From assembly GCF_902859875.1 (NCBI RefSeq), contig NZ_CADIKF010000018.1, positions 1-64,000 on the forward strand: a DNA stretch of 64,000 bases. The letters are read 5' to 3'. This document shows, piece after piece, positions 25,122-36,251 of this stretch. Each line of letters starts with the position of its first letter. Position 1 is the first letter of the stretch. The translations under genes were made by a program, and so were the position numbers. The notes under the pieces were generated by a model, which did not search any database, had not been told where the DNA came from, and worked only from the letters and a program-made list of their open reading frames with translations. Origin of the DNA: Paraburkholderia solisilvae (GTDB lineage Bacteria > Pseudomonadota > Gammaproteobacteria > Burkholderiales > Burkholderiaceae).

Positions 25122-25349
25122 TCGCCAAATGGCCGACAAGTGTTACATGCCGGATGCATATGATGCGGACAGGAAAGCAGAGCGGCTCCCGATAGTCGGG
25201 ACGGGATGCCGGCCGTCTCGAGCGCCAAGCGGCCTCTGGAAGCGTTTTGGGTGGGTAGCCTGGTTGAGGGCGCCGGCAGGGCTGGAGCAGTCGAAGCTAC
25301 AGGGGTGTATTGGCCCCGAACGTGCGCCGCTCATCGACGCAGCGGCGCC

Positions 25350-25371
25350 TGCCGGAAGGCGCCGTCCGGCA
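25350..25371 (-). terminator. Hairpin after gntR
   Basis: Stem TGCCGGA/TCCGGCA with an 8-base loop, 19 bases past the gntR stop. No T run. Confidence 0.45.
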
Positions 25372-25389
25372 GATCAGCGGGATCCGGCG

Positions 25390-26070
25390 TCAGTGAATAT
25401 CCGCGAGCACATCGACCGCGAGTTTCTCTGCCTGCTCGACATGGCGTTTGCACGCGTTCGCGGCTTCGGTCGCGTCATTGCGCATGACCGCGTCGACGAT
25501 CGCCGAAATTTCGGCATAGCTCTGTTCGAGCCGCCCGGTGTGGGACAGCGTCGTCGCACGCAGCATCATCACTCGCGTGTGGATGAGCCGCAGCATCTCC
25601 GTCAGCACCGGATTACCCGCCCCGCTCAGGATCACATCGTAGAACTGCGCCTTCTGCCGCAGGAACCGCAGGGTCACCTCCTCCACCTTCATGTTCCTGA
25701 TGGCCGCCAGTTCCTTCAGCGCCTGGACGAGCGCCACACGCTGATCCGGTGTCGCGCGTTCGGTGAATTGCCGCCCTGCCAGCGCTTCGAGCACCGCGCG
25801 CACTTCATACAGCCCCTTCGCTTCGTCCCTGGTGATGACCGCAACAATGGGCCCCTTGTGCGGAATGATCTGCACGAGGCCTTCGGCGACCAACTGACTC
25901 AATGCCTCGCGGACCAATGTCCGGCTCACACCCAGCATTTCGCACAATTCGCGTTCGATCAGCCGGTCGCCCGGCTTGAACGTCAGATCAGTGATGGACA
26001 GACGCAGCCCCTCGATTACCTGCTGACGCAATGTCGCAGCCGGCCGGACAACTTGTCGGTTCGTATTCAT
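25390..26070 (-). CDS. GntR family regulator, FadR/FCD subfamily
   Basis: DNA-binding regulator of 226 aa. Residues about 10-75 form the GntR winged helix: LRLSITDLTFKPGDRLIERE and LCEMLGVSRTLVREALSQLV. The C-terminal FCD domain is all-helical with metal or ligand His/Asp candidates in FLRQKAQFYDVILSGAG, RLIHTRVMMLR and ACKRHVEQAEK. I start at the ATG at 26070, preceded by AAGGAAGGA; the longer frame starts inside a candidate operator. Two copies of an ATCATACAA-like motif lie just upstream and one copy lies before the permease-UbiD genes, so I infer that it controls itself and that unit. Confidence 0.87.
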   Translation of the reverse strand: MNTNRQVVRPAATLRQQVIEGLRLSITDLTFKPGDRLIERELCEMLGVSRTLVREALSQLVAEGLVQIIPHKGPIVAVITRDEAKGLYEVRAVLEALAGRQFTERATPDQRVALVQALKELAAIRNMKVEEVTLRFLRQKAQFYDVILSGAGNPVLTEMLRLIHTRVMMLRATTLSHTGRLEQSYAEISAIVDAVMRNDATEAANACKRHVEQAEKLAVDVLADIH

Positions 26071-26113
26071 TCCTTCCTTGTTCACTATCTGGATGGCCCT
26101 CGTCGGCGAATTA

Positions 26114-26174
26114 TTATCATACAATCATATGAAGAGCGCGTAGACTGTTATGAATATTGTAATAAACCATACAA
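26114..26174. promoter_or_regulatory. Two candidate GntR operator sites at the gntR promoter
   Basis: TTATCATACAA at 26114-26124 and AAACCATACAA at 26164-26174, 50 bases apart and in the same orientation. On the minus strand the first contains TATGATAAT, a plausible -10 region for gntR. The core resembles the TNGTNNNACNA type of FadR-subfamily operators only loosely. Confidence 0.5.
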
Positions 26175-26814
26175 TCCTACAACCCTCTCCGTCACATGGC
26201 ATCCGAGGAGGATTTCCATGCAAGACGTCACATAATCTGAGCGCAGGGCATCGGGGCAAGATCCGCAAGCAAGGACGTACTAGTGCGTCAGATACTCAGA
26301 GCGATGAAACCCCGCATGTCTTCGACTCTCCGTAACGACGAACCAGCGGGAGGCTCTTCTCGACACGATGACCGTTGCATTCCAACGGTCGATTAGGATA
26401 ACAAAACGTGTGCCGGCCGACCACTGAGATGGCGTTTGTGTGTCGCAAGATTCGAGGTGTCGAGGGCGTACGCATGCAGAGGTCAGCGTGACTGGGCTTC
26501 GACGTCCTCGCCAACCCGACCTTCGCGTGGCCGATCGTCTCACCTCGATGCCGATGCTCGCGACAGGGTTACCGCAACAACCGACCTACGAAGCGTCGTC
26601 ACTGCGGCCGCTGCCATACATGACCATCTGCCCGTCTGCGCCGAGCATGTAGCAATGCCGCAAAGCAGGTGCAGGCCGCTCGCTTCGACAACAAAGAATA
26701 AGCTGTCGCAACGAATCGAAATAACGCATAACTCGCCGGGAGATACAGGCTATCGAACGCCCGTTTAAGGAAGTTGGGCGCACGCGCTGCCGAGAAGGGC
26801 CTTCAGATGGGTGC
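26175..26814. other. Gene-free stretch between gntR and the tRNA
   Basis: About 640 bases without a convincing gene. Short frames exist on both strands but lack family features and ribosome sites. No repeat of the tRNA 3' end was found. Possibly decayed island DNA. Confidence 0.4.
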
Positions 26815-26848
26815 AAGCATAAGGCGTCGTTCACGACGTTTTATGCTT
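26815..26848 (-). terminator. Long hairpin downstream of the tRNA
   Basis: A 15-bp stem (AAGCATAAGGCGTCG against CGACGTTTTATGCTT, with two G-T pairs) around TTCA, 36 bases beyond the tRNA 3' end. It is the best candidate for the tRNA transcript end. There is no T run. Confidence 0.55.
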
Positions 26849-26884
26849 AACGGCACAGGGGATATGGATAGCGCTAAAGGCGCT

Positions 26885-26972
26885 TGGTGGGCCGGGTCGG
26901 ATTCGAACCGACGACGGGATTTCTCCGGCGGATTATGAGTCCGCTGCCTGCAACCAGCACGGCGTCCGGCCC
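26885..26972 (-). tRNA. tRNA with CAU anticodon and long variable arm
   Basis: An 88-base cloverleaf including an encoded CCA. Acceptor GGGCCGG pairs with CCGGCCC; D stem GCC/GGC; anticodon stem GCGGA/TCCGC with loop CTCATAA (anticodon CAU); T arm GTCGG-TTCGAAT-CCGAC. The variable region is 15 bases and can form GGA-GAAA-TCC, as in class II tRNAs. A CAU anticodon serves elongator Met or, when lysidine-modified, AUA isoleucine; initiator features are absent since position 1 pairs with 72. Identity between Met and Ile2 cannot be settled here. It lies downstream of rpoD on the same strand. Confidence 0.85.
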
Positions 26973-26978
26973 AAGAAG

Positions 26979-27005
26979 AAAAAGACCCGGTCGCAAGGCC
27001 GGGCC
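26979..27005 (-). terminator. Intrinsic terminator after rpoD
   Basis: On the minus strand GGCCCGG and CCGGGTC pair (one mismatch) around 8 bases, then TTTTT. It lies between the rpoD stop and the tRNA, so the tRNA probably has its own promoter or depends on read-through. Confidence 0.7.
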
Positions 27006-27140
27006 TGATCGCTGATTGGCCGACATACTACACGAAATCGGGGCTTCCGGGACTGCTTCGCGTACCGCACGAAACAACCCTGAAGCCCCGCATGAAGGCA
27101 TCGGCCGACCGCCTGTTCCGCGATCGATCTACGCGATACG

Positions 27141-29537
<2,397 letters not shown>

Positions 29538-29630
29538 TGCAATCGCCTTTCGCCTTTGCCTGGAAATAGAACCGCTGAAAACCTTTTATTATAGCACCTG
29601 CGTTTCAGCCCTTCCGTTGTCACTTCCTGT

Positions 29631-31514
29631 TCACAGCCCGAGCTGCCGCTTCATGTCGGCGCACTTTTGACTCAGGCTGTTGAATTCCGCCAGTTCTTCC
29701 GGCGTATGTCTGGATTGACGAGCCAACTGATCAAGGCGTTCACGGGACGCGTCGTAACGCATCTTGAGGATCGCCGCTTTCAGCTCCTCGCCGGCGAGCC
29801 GCTCATGCTCGCGGCGCTCTTCGGCGACGGTCGCGTCGTCCGGGTTCTTCAGCAACAAATCCCGAACGTTTTCATCATAGTCCAGAATTTCGCGAAAGAT
29901 TTCCTCGAAGGTTGGGGCGTTCGCACCATTGCGCAATAGATCGGAGAGCAACTGAAATTCGGCTGTCTCACCCAACGCGCGGGCATGCGTCGTCACTTCC
30001 TCGAACAGCTCCGCATGACGGGTTACCGCAAGCAAATCCCGCTCAGCGTCGTCGTCCAGCATCGCCACGATGCGCGGGTACATCACGAGGTTGCGCAGCG
30101 CCCGTTGCTCGATACCGGTTACGCTGCGCCGGTCCTTGCGGGCGGGAGCCGCGCGCGCCGCGGCCGCGATCCGCGCGTCGACCTCGCACAGCGCGGCCAC
30201 TTCGTCGAACGGCACGTTCAGACGGTCCGCGAACATGTGCATGATCTGTGCACGCAGCGCATTCGCCGGCAGCGCCTGCAACAGCGGTTTCGCATCGAAC
30301 AGCGCGCGTGCGCGGCCTTCGGGCTGATCCAGTTCCTTGCCGGCCAGCACCTCGTTCAGCATGAACTGGGACAGCGGCATCGCCCGCTCGACCTGCTCCG
30401 CAAACGCGTCGGCGCCGAACTCGCGCACATAGCTGTCCGGATCGTGCTCGGTCGGCAGAAACAGAAAGCGGATTGTCCGGTTATCCGCCGCATGCGGCAG
30501 ACAGGCATCCAGCGCGCGCCGCGCCGCGCGTCGACCGGCGGCATCGCCATCGAAGCTAAAAATGACCGTGTCCGTCTGGCGCAGTAATTTCTGCACATGA
30601 ACCGGCGTGCAGGCGGTGCCGAGCGTCGCAACCGCGTTCTGAAACCCCAGTTGGGCCAGCGCGACGACGTCCATATACCCTTCCACCACCAGCACGTATT
30701 TGTGTTCCCGAATCGCGAGGCGCGCTTCAAAAAGTCCGTAAAGCTCGCTGCCCTTGCTAAATAGCGGCGTTTCGGGCGAATTCAAATACTTGGGCTCGCC
30801 ACCGTCCAGCACGCGCCCGCCGAAGCCGATCACCTGCCCTTTGACATTGCGGATCGGGAACATCACGCGCTCGCGAAACCGGTCGTAACGGCGGTTCTGA
30901 CCCTGCGCGTCAGACTTTTCGCTGACGATGACCAGCCCGGCGTCGACCAGCGCCTCGTCCCGATAATTGGGAAACGCCGTCTCGAGGTTCTGCCAGCCAT
31001 CCGGCGCATAACCCAGGCCAAAGCGCGCCGCGACTTCGCCGGTCAGCCCGCGCTTCTTCAGGTATTGGACCGCGTTCGGCGCGCCGCGCAACTGCTTGCG
31101 GTAAAAATCGCAAGCAGTTTGCATCACGTCGGACAGCGCGGTCGTGACCGCCTTCGACGCGCTCGGCGCATAACCGTCGCCGCCGTTTCCCGGCATGCCG
31201 CCGCCGCTGCGTATCGCCGACGGCTCGTGCGGCACGGTGAGGCCCACCGATTGCGCAAGCTCGTTGACAGCTTCAGGAAAGGTCAATCCTGCATGCTCGA
31301 TCAGAAAACCAATGGCGGTGCCATGCGCACCACAGCCGAAACAATGATAGAACTGCTTAGTCGGACTAACCGTAAACGAAGGGCTTTTCTCGTTGTGAAA
31401 CGGGCACAGCCCCATGAAGTTCGCGCCGCCCTTCTTCAACTGCACGAACCGGCCGACCACGTCGACGATATCGACGCGGTTGAGCAGATCCTGCAGGAAT
31501 GCATGCGGAATCAC
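29631..31514 (-). CDS. dnaG: DNA primase DnaG
   Basis: Replicative primase, 627 aa, makes RNA primers at the fork with DnaB. The zinc-binding domain CPFHNEKSPSFTVSP and HCFGCGAHG lies at residues about 38-65. The TOPRIM domain carries VVEGYMDVVALAQLGF (catalytic Glu) and FSFDGDAAGRRAARRAL (DxD-type metal site). The C-terminal third is the DnaB-binding helical region. Starts MIPHAFLQDLLNRVDIVDVV, as usual. 93 bases before rpoD and 152 bases after yqeY on the same strand. Confidence 0.97.
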   Translation of the reverse strand: MIPHAFLQDLLNRVDIVDVVGRFVQLKKGGANFMGLCPFHNEKSPSFTVSPTKQFYHCFGCGAHGTAIGFLIEHAGLTFPEAVNELAQSVGLTVPHEPSAIRSGGGMPGNGGDGYAPSASKAVTTALSDVMQTACDFYRKQLRGAPNAVQYLKKRGLTGEVAARFGLGYAPDGWQNLETAFPNYRDEALVDAGLVIVSEKSDAQGQNRRYDRFRERVMFPIRNVKGQVIGFGGRVLDGGEPKYLNSPETPLFSKGSELYGLFEARLAIREHKYVLVVEGYMDVVALAQLGFQNAVATLGTACTPVHVQKLLRQTDTVIFSFDGDAAGRRAARRALDACLPHAADNRTIRFLFLPTEHDPDSYVREFGADAFAEQVERAMPLSQFMLNEVLAGKELDQPEGRARALFDAKPLLQALPANALRAQIMHMFADRLNVPFDEVAALCEVDARIAAAARAAPARKDRRSVTGIEQRALRNLVMYPRIVAMLDDDAERDLLAVTRHAELFEEVTTHARALGETAEFQLLSDLLRNGANAPTFEEIFREILDYDENVRDLLLKNPDDATVAEERREHERLAGEELKAAILKMRYDASRERLDQLARQSRHTPEELAEFNSLSQKCADMKRQLGL

Positions 31515-31636
31515 GGTAGCAGCGTTGCCTTCAAACGGACCGGATACGTGGGCCGTGCGTTCTGAACAGCATAGGACGCGCGGACAGAAACGGACACAAG
31601 CAACGCGTCAGGGCCAACGTCCGGGCTGCGACGTCA

Positions 31637-31662
31637 TTCCCGCGCGGCTGTGCCCGCGGGAA
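31637..31662 (-). terminator. Hairpin after the yqeY gene
   Basis: Perfect 8-bp stem TTCCCGCG/CGCGGGAA with a 10-base loop, starting 5 bases after the yqeY stop and before dnaG. No T run, so partial termination or processing is more likely than a full stop. Confidence 0.45.
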
Positions 31663-31666
31663 CCCT

Positions 31667-32113
31667 CTACTTCGAAAGCGCCGCCTTGACCTTGGCCGAC
31701 ACGGCCGTCATATCGGCCCGGCCGGCAAGTTTAGGCTTGAGCACGCCCATCACCTTGCCCATGTCCTGCGGGCCGGCGGCGCCCGTCTGCGCGACCGCGG
31801 CCTGCACTTCGGCGGCGATGTCGTCATCGGACAACTGCGCCGGCATATAGGCGGCCAGCACATCCAGTTCGCCCTTTTCCTTTGCGACCAGATCGGCGCG
31901 CGCCGCGGCTTCGAACTGGCTGATTGAGTCTTTACGCTGCTTGATCATCTTGTCGATGACCGCCGTGACGCCAGCGTCATCGAGCTCGATGCGTTCGTCG
32001 ACTTCACGCTGCTTGATTGCCGCGAGCAGCAACCGGATCGTTCCGAGGCGTTCCGTTTCGCGCGCGCGCATCGCGGCTTTCATGTCGTCGTTGATCCGAA
32101 CCTTAAGACTCAT
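31667..32113 (-). CDS. GatB/YqeY family protein
   Basis: YqeY-type protein of 148 aa, related to the tail domain of GatB (amidotransferase). MSLKVRINDDMKAAMRARET, LIKQREVDERIELDDAGV-like sequence and the C-terminal AAGPQDMGKVMGVLKPKLAG are family hallmarks. It may bind tRNA, but the free-standing protein has no settled role. Lies between rpsU and dnaG, its standard place in beta-proteobacteria. Confidence 0.92.
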   Translation of the reverse strand: MSLKVRINDDMKAAMRARETERLGTIRLLLAAIKQREVDERIELDDAGVTAVIDKMIKQRKDSISQFEAAARADLVAKEKGELDVLAAYMPAQLSDDDIAAEVQAAVAQTGAAGPQDMGKVMGVLKPKLAGRADMTAVSAKVKAALSK

Positions 32114-32187
32114 CGTTCACCTGCCATACGTTGTTAAGGCGTTTCGGGGATTAATAGGCGCACACCAGGGCGTCCTGCATAACACAA

Positions 32188-32208
32188 AAACCCGCCTGAA
32201 GCGGGTTT
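32188..32208 (-). terminator. Intrinsic terminator after rpsU
   Basis: Perfect 8-bp stem AAACCCGC/GCGGGTTT with loop CTGAA; on the minus strand it runs on into TTTTTG. Lies between rpsU and yqeY and allows a separate, abundant rpsU message. The remaining gap sequence up to rpsU shows no gene. Confidence 0.75.
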
Positions 32209-32433
32209 CTCGAGCGGGTTCGCGCCAATTCGCGATCCATGCAACCCGCGGCGACGCGCCCATCGATATGCGTCCCAATATGCACGCGGCCGGTACGGCC
32301 AGGGTGCGCGCGGCCGCTGCCGCTTGGGTCGAAGCGCTGCGTGTGACCCTGGTGGCAAGCCGCGCCAAACCGCCGGAGGAAACGCAAAATACGCGGCGTT
32401 AAAGTGAGCGCCGCGATGAGTATCAGTAGAACT

Positions 32434-32646
32434 TCAGTAGAACTTTTTCGGCAGCATCTGGCTGCGCAGGCGCTTGAAATGCCGTTTGACGGCCGCCGCT
32501 TTCTTGCGCTTGCGCTCAGACGTCGGCTTCTCGTAAAACTCACGCGCACGAAGCTCAGTCAAGAGACCGTTCTTCTCGATCGTGCGCTTGAAGCGGCGCA
32601 TTGCGACTTCAAAGGGCTCGTTTTCTTTTACGCGAATGGTCGTCAT
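32434..32646 (-). CDS. rpsU: 30S ribosomal protein S21
   Basis: Small ribosomal subunit protein bS21, 70 aa, needed for initiation on natural mRNAs. The basic sequence [20 protein letters not shown] and [20 protein letters not shown] is characteristic, and the length is exact for the family. First gene of the macromolecular synthesis cluster. A -10 box TATACT lies 33 bases upstream. Confidence 0.97.
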   Translation of the reverse strand: MTTIRVKENEPFEVAMRRFKRTIEKNGLLTELRAREFYEKPTSERKRKKAAAVKRHFKRLRSQMLPKKFY

Positions 32647-32678
32647 CTTTCAATAACGGTTTTGGGCAAAGGGATCGA

Positions 32679-32684
32679 AGTATA
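32679..32684 (-). promoter_or_regulatory. Candidate -10 box of the rpsU promoter
   Basis: TATACT on the minus strand, preceded by GC. The -35 region at 17 bases is weak (GTGCTT). No LexA-type site was found. Confidence 0.5.
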
Positions 32685-32714
32685 GCAGACGTTCTGCATA
32701 AAAGCACGAACGAG

Positions 32715-33932
32715 TCAAGCCCCCTGGACAAATTCTGCGGCCGCCTGCCCCGCCGCCACGCCGGAAGCCCATGCCCACTGGAAGTTGTAGCCGCCGAGCC
32801 AACCGGTCACGTCGACCGCCTCGCCAATGAAGTACAGGCCCGGCACGCGCGCGCTCATCATCGTGGCTGACGACAGCTCGCGCGTATCGATGCCGCCGCG
32901 CGTCACCTCGGCCTTCCGGTAGCCTTCGGTGCCGTTCGGCACGAGCGTCCAGCGCGACAGCGCGTCGCCGATCTTGCGCAGCGTCTTGTCCGGCAGGTCG
33001 GCGATGCGTGCGTCCGGCGGCACACCATGCGTATCGAGCCAGACGTGCGCGAGCCGCACCGGCACCCACTCGGCAAGCAGATTCGCGATCTGGCGCTTGC
33101 TGCCCGCTTTCGCTTCGAGCAACGCGCCGGCGGCGTCGCGTTCGGCGAGCAGATTGATGTGAACCGGCTCGCCCGGTTGCCAGTAACTTGAAATCTGCAG
33201 CACGGCCGGTCCCGACAGCCCACGATGGGTCAGCAGCAGGTCTTCGATAAATTCACCGCCCGACTTCTTCGCGCCCGTCGCGAGATGGACCTCGAGCGAC
33301 ACGCCCGACAGCGCCGAAAACGGCGCCCAGTCGGCGGCCGCGAACGTCAGCGGGACGAGCGCCGGACGCGTGTCGATAAGTTTGTGGCCGAACTGCTTCG
33401 CGAGCCGGTAAGCGAAATCGGTCGCACCGATCTTCGGAATCGACAGCCCGCCGGTCGCGATGACCAGTGCGCGCGCCGTCATTCGCCCCGATCGCGTGCC
33501 CAGGGCGAAGCTGCCGTCCGACGCCCGGCTCACCTCTTCGACAACGACCGGCCGGCGCCACGCGACCTGGCCCGCATCGCATTCGCTCTTCAGCACGTCG
33601 ATCACGGCATCGCTCGACTGATCGCAGAAGAGTTGCCCCTTGTGCTTCTCGTGCCACGTGACGCGATAGCGCTTGAGCAGCGCCATGAAATCGCGCGGCG
33701 TGTAGCGCGCGAGCGCCGACCTGCAAAAATGCGGATTCGCCGACAGATAGTTCGCCGGCCCCGCATAAAGATTCGTGAAGTTGCAGCGGCCGCCACCCGA
33801 GATGCGGATTTTTTCCGCGAGCCGCGGCGCATGGTCGATCAGCACGACGCGCCGCCCAAGCTGGCCGGCCACCGCCGCGCACATCATGCCGGCCGCGCCC
33901 GCGCCAATTACCGCGATATCGAAAGATTCCAT
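32715..33932 (-). CDS. HI0933-family NAD(P)/FAD-dependent oxidoreductase
   Basis: Flavoprotein of 405 aa of the HI0933/YhiN family. The FAD-binding N-terminus [20 protein letters not shown] starts at residue 3, and [20 protein letters not shown] is the family signature. [19 protein letters not shown] is the second nucleotide motif and [20 protein letters not shown] the C-terminal FAD contact. Physiological substrate unknown. The ATG at 33932 is chosen because the longer frame adds an Arg/Gly-rich leader with no role. It separates rpsU from tsaD, which are direct neighbours in E. coli. Confidence 0.92.
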   Translation of the reverse strand: MESFDIAVIGAGAAGMMCAAVAGQLGRRVVLIDHAPRLAEKIRISGGGRCNFTNLYAGPANYLSANPHFCRSALARYTPRDFMALLKRYRVTWHEKHKGQLFCDQSSDAVIDVLKSECDAGQVAWRRPVVVEEVSRASDGSFALGTRSGRMTARALVIATGGLSIPKIGATDFAYRLAKQFGHKLIDTRPALVPLTFAAADWAPFSALSGVSLEVHLATGAKKSGGEFIEDLLLTHRGLSGPAVLQISSYWQPGEPVHINLLAERDAAGALLEAKAGSKRQIANLLAEWVPVRLAHVWLDTHGVPPDARIADLPDKTLRKIGDALSRWTLVPNGTEGYRKAEVTRGGIDTRELSSATMMSARVPGLYFIGEAVDVTGWLGGYNFQWAWASGVAAGQAAAEFVQGA

Positions 33933-34110
33933 GGCGCGCATTGTAACCGCGGCGGTCATGCGGGCCGGCCGGCTGGGGGCCGCACTGCTATACTTTGAGG
34001 CTAAGTCTCTGACAGCACGCCAGCCGCGGCGCGTGGCGCGAACCCTGCCAGGCCTGCCGCAACCCCGGCGCCACGTCCCACGCCCGCCCGACCCGCCCGA
34101 CCTCCGAACC

Positions 34111-35136
34111 ATGCTTGTTCTCGGCATAGAAAGCTCCTGCGATGAAACCGGCCTCGCGCTCTACGACACCGAGCGCGGCCTGCTCGCGCACGCGCTGCAT
34201 TCGCAGATCGCGATGCATCGCGAGTACGGCGGCGTCGTGCCGGAGCTTGCGTCGCGCGATCACATCCGGCGCGCGCTGCCATTGCTCGAGGAAGTGCTCG
34301 AACACTCCGGCGCCGCGCAGCCCGACATCGACGCGATCGCGTACACGCAAGGCCCCGGCCTCGCAGGCGCGCTGCTGGTCGGCGCGAGCATCGCCAACGG
34401 TCTCGCGATGGCCTGGGGCAAGCCGACCATCGGCATTCACCACCTCGAAGGGCATCTGTTGTCGCCGCTGCTGGTCGATGCGCCGCCGCCCTTTCCGTTT
34501 GTCGCGCTGCTCGTTTCCGGCGGCCATACGCAGTTGATGCGCGTGACCGACGTCGGCGTCTACGAAACCCTCGGCGAAACACTCGACGATGCAGCAGGCG
34601 AAGCGTTTGACAAGACTGCCAAACTTCTGGGCCTCGGCTATCCGGGCGGCCCGGAAGTGTCGCGGCTCGCCGAGTTCGGCACGCCGGGAGCCGTCGTGTT
34701 GCCGCGTCCGATGCTGCATTCGGGCGACCTCGATTTCAGCTTTAGCGGCCTGAAAACGGCCGTCCTGACGCAAGTGAAGAAACTCGGCACAAACGTCTGC
34801 GAGCAGAGCAAGGCCGACCTTGCGCGCGGCTTCGTCGATGCGGCTGTCGAGGTGCTCGCCGCGAAATCGCTGGCCGCGTTGAAACGCACGAAATTGAAGC
34901 GGCTGGTGGTGGCGGGCGGCGTCGGGGCGAACCGGCAATTGCGCGATGCGTTGTCGGCGGCCGCGAAAAAACGCGGCTTCGATGTGCATTACCCGGACCT
35001 GTCGCTGTGCACCGACAACGGCGCAATGATCGCGCTGGCGGGCGCATTGAGGCTGCAACGCTGGCCGGAGCAGGCTGACGCGGACTATGCGTTCACGGTC
35101 AAACCGCGCTGGGACCTTGCGTCACTTGCGCGCTAA
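34111..35136 (+). CDS. tsaD: tRNA N6-adenosine threonylcarbamoyltransferase TsaD
   Basis: Catalytic subunit (341 aa) of the t6A synthesis complex with TsaB and TsaE; transfers threonylcarbamoyl to A37 of ANN-decoding tRNAs. Starts [20 protein letters not shown]. Metal ligands are in [15 protein letters not shown], and [13 protein letters not shown] and [13 protein letters not shown] are conserved ASKHA-fold motifs. The longer frame reading in from 33775 has no family similarity. Divergent from the flavoprotein gene; its message ends at a perfect hairpin at 35199-35230. Confidence 0.97.
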   Translation: MLVLGIESSCDETGLALYDTERGLLAHALHSQIAMHREYGGVVPELASRDHIRRALPLLEEVLEHSGAAQPDIDAIAYTQGPGLAGALLVGASIANGLAMAWGKPTIGIHHLEGHLLSPLLVDAPPPFPFVALLVSGGHTQLMRVTDVGVYETLGETLDDAAGEAFDKTAKLLGLGYPGGPEVSRLAEFGTPGAVVLPRPMLHSGDLDFSFSGLKTAVLTQVKKLGTNVCEQSKADLARGFVDAAVEVLAAKSLAALKRTKLKRLVVAGGVGANRQLRDALSAAAKKRGFDVHYPDLSLCTDNGAMIALAGALRLQRWPEQADADYAFTVKPRWDLASLAR

Positions 35137-35198
35137 CCGAAGCAGCGCATCGCGCGACGTACACCCGCCGCACGCGCCCACGCACCCATGCCGCAAAA

Positions 35199-35230
35199 CG
35201 CAAACGGCCGCTTTCAGGCGGCCGTTTGCG
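35199..35230. terminator. Bidirectional intrinsic terminator between tsaD and folE2
   Basis: Perfect 13-bp stem CGCAAACGGCCGC/GCGGCCGTTTGCG around TTTCAG, located between the convergent tsaD and folE2 genes. Confidence 0.75.
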
Positions 35231-35304
35231 CATCTATCATCCGGCGAGACCGGCGAATCCGGCGAAAGCTGCGCTGAAAGCTGCCGCCAAGGTTGCGTCA
35301 ACAA

Positions 35305-36114
35305 CTATCGCGCCGCACGCTTGTCGCTTTCGATCAACGCGTACGCGCTGTGATTGTGGATCGACTCGAAGTTTTCCGCTTCGAGCACGTAAGCGACGAT
35401 CCGCTCGTCCGCATTCAGACGCTGCGCGACGTCGCGCACGAGATCTTCGACAAACTTCGGGTTGTCGTAAGCGCGCTCCGTGACGAACTTCTCGTCCGGC
35501 CGCTTCAGCAAACCCCACAGTTCGCATGACGCCTCTTCTTCGGCGATTCGGATCAGCTCTTCTATGGCGACATCGCCGGCCAGTTCCGCGTTGATCGTCA
35601 CGTGCGAGCGCTGGTTGTGCGCGCCGTACTGCGAGATCTTCTTCGAGCACGGGCACAGGCTGGTCACCGGCACCAGCACTTTCAGGAAGATGCGTGCGAC
35701 GCCGTCACGCAGATCGCCGGCGAGCGTCACCTCGTAATCCAGCAGGCTCTGCACGCCCGACACAGGCGCGGTCTTGTTCACGAAATACGGAAACGACACT
35801 TCGATGCGGCCCGCGCGCGCTTCGAGCTTCTCGAGCATAGCAGCCAGCATCGTGCGCATCGCGGCCAGGTCGAGCGCCTCGCTCCGCTCTTCGAGCAGCG
35901 CCACGAAACGGGACATATGCGTGCCCTTCTGCTGCGCCGGCAGATGAACATCGAAGTTCCATACGCCGACGGTCGGCTGCACGGCGCCGTCTTGCGTGCG
36001 AACCGTCAACGGATGACGCACCCCCTTGACGCCTACCCGCTGAATCGGAATCTGCCGGGTGTCGACCGTGCTTTGCACGTCGGGCATCACAAAAGCGGGG
36101 TTCATCTGGTTCAT
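35305..36114 (-). CDS. folE2: GTP cyclohydrolase FolE2 (type IB)
   Basis: Converts GTP to dihydroneopterin triphosphate, first step of folate synthesis; the type IB enzyme is structurally distinct from FolE and can use metals other than zinc. 269 aa. Family motifs: [17 protein letters not shown] near the start, [18 protein letters not shown], and [20 protein letters not shown] with the metal/catalytic Cys. [20 protein letters not shown] lies in the C-terminal part. Start at 36114; the longer frame adds a 20-residue leader that overlaps a UUCG hairpin. Organisms often keep FolE2 for zinc shortage, but no Zur site was identified here. Confidence 0.95.
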   Translation of the reverse strand: MNQMNPAFVMPDVQSTVDTRQIPIQRVGVKGVRHPLTVRTQDGAVQPTVGVWNFDVHLPAQQKGTHMSRFVALLEERSEALDLAAMRTMLAAMLEKLEARAGRIEVSFPYFVNKTAPVSGVQSLLDYEVTLAGDLRDGVARIFLKVLVPVTSLCPCSKKISQYGAHNQRSHVTINAELAGDVAIEELIRIAEEEASCELWGLLKRPDEKFVTERAYDNPKFVEDLVRDVAQRLNADERIVAYVLEAENFESIHNHSAYALIESDKRAAR

Positions 36115-36130
36115 CTTCTTGTCCTCACGG

Positions 36131-36148
36131 GCATGCGCGAACGCATGC
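36131..36148 (-). other. UUCG-loop hairpin in the folE2 leader
   Basis: On the minus strand GCATGCG-TTCG-CGCATGC, a perfect 7-bp stem with a tetraloop, ending 16 bases before the folE2 start. It could influence ribosome access or message stability. Confidence 0.55.
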
Positions 36149-36159
36149 GTGCAAATGGC

Positions 36160-36184
36160 AACCGCCGGCCTCAAGCCGGCGGTT
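36160..36184 (-). terminator. Terminator-like hairpin after dxs
   Basis: Perfect 10-bp stem AACCGCCGGC/GCCGGCGGTT with loop CTCAA, 67 bases past the dxs stop. It separates dxs from folE2. Confidence 0.65.
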
Positions 36185-36251
36185 CAGGATGAGCTCCACA
36201 GCCCATCGCTCGAATTGGGAATGGCCGCGACAGCGGCGGCGAGCCCGCGTG

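Noticed and set aside
26436..26834. Short frames on both strands between gntR and the tRNA
   Set aside because: No family features, no ribosome site, and the two strands compete; treated as gene-free.
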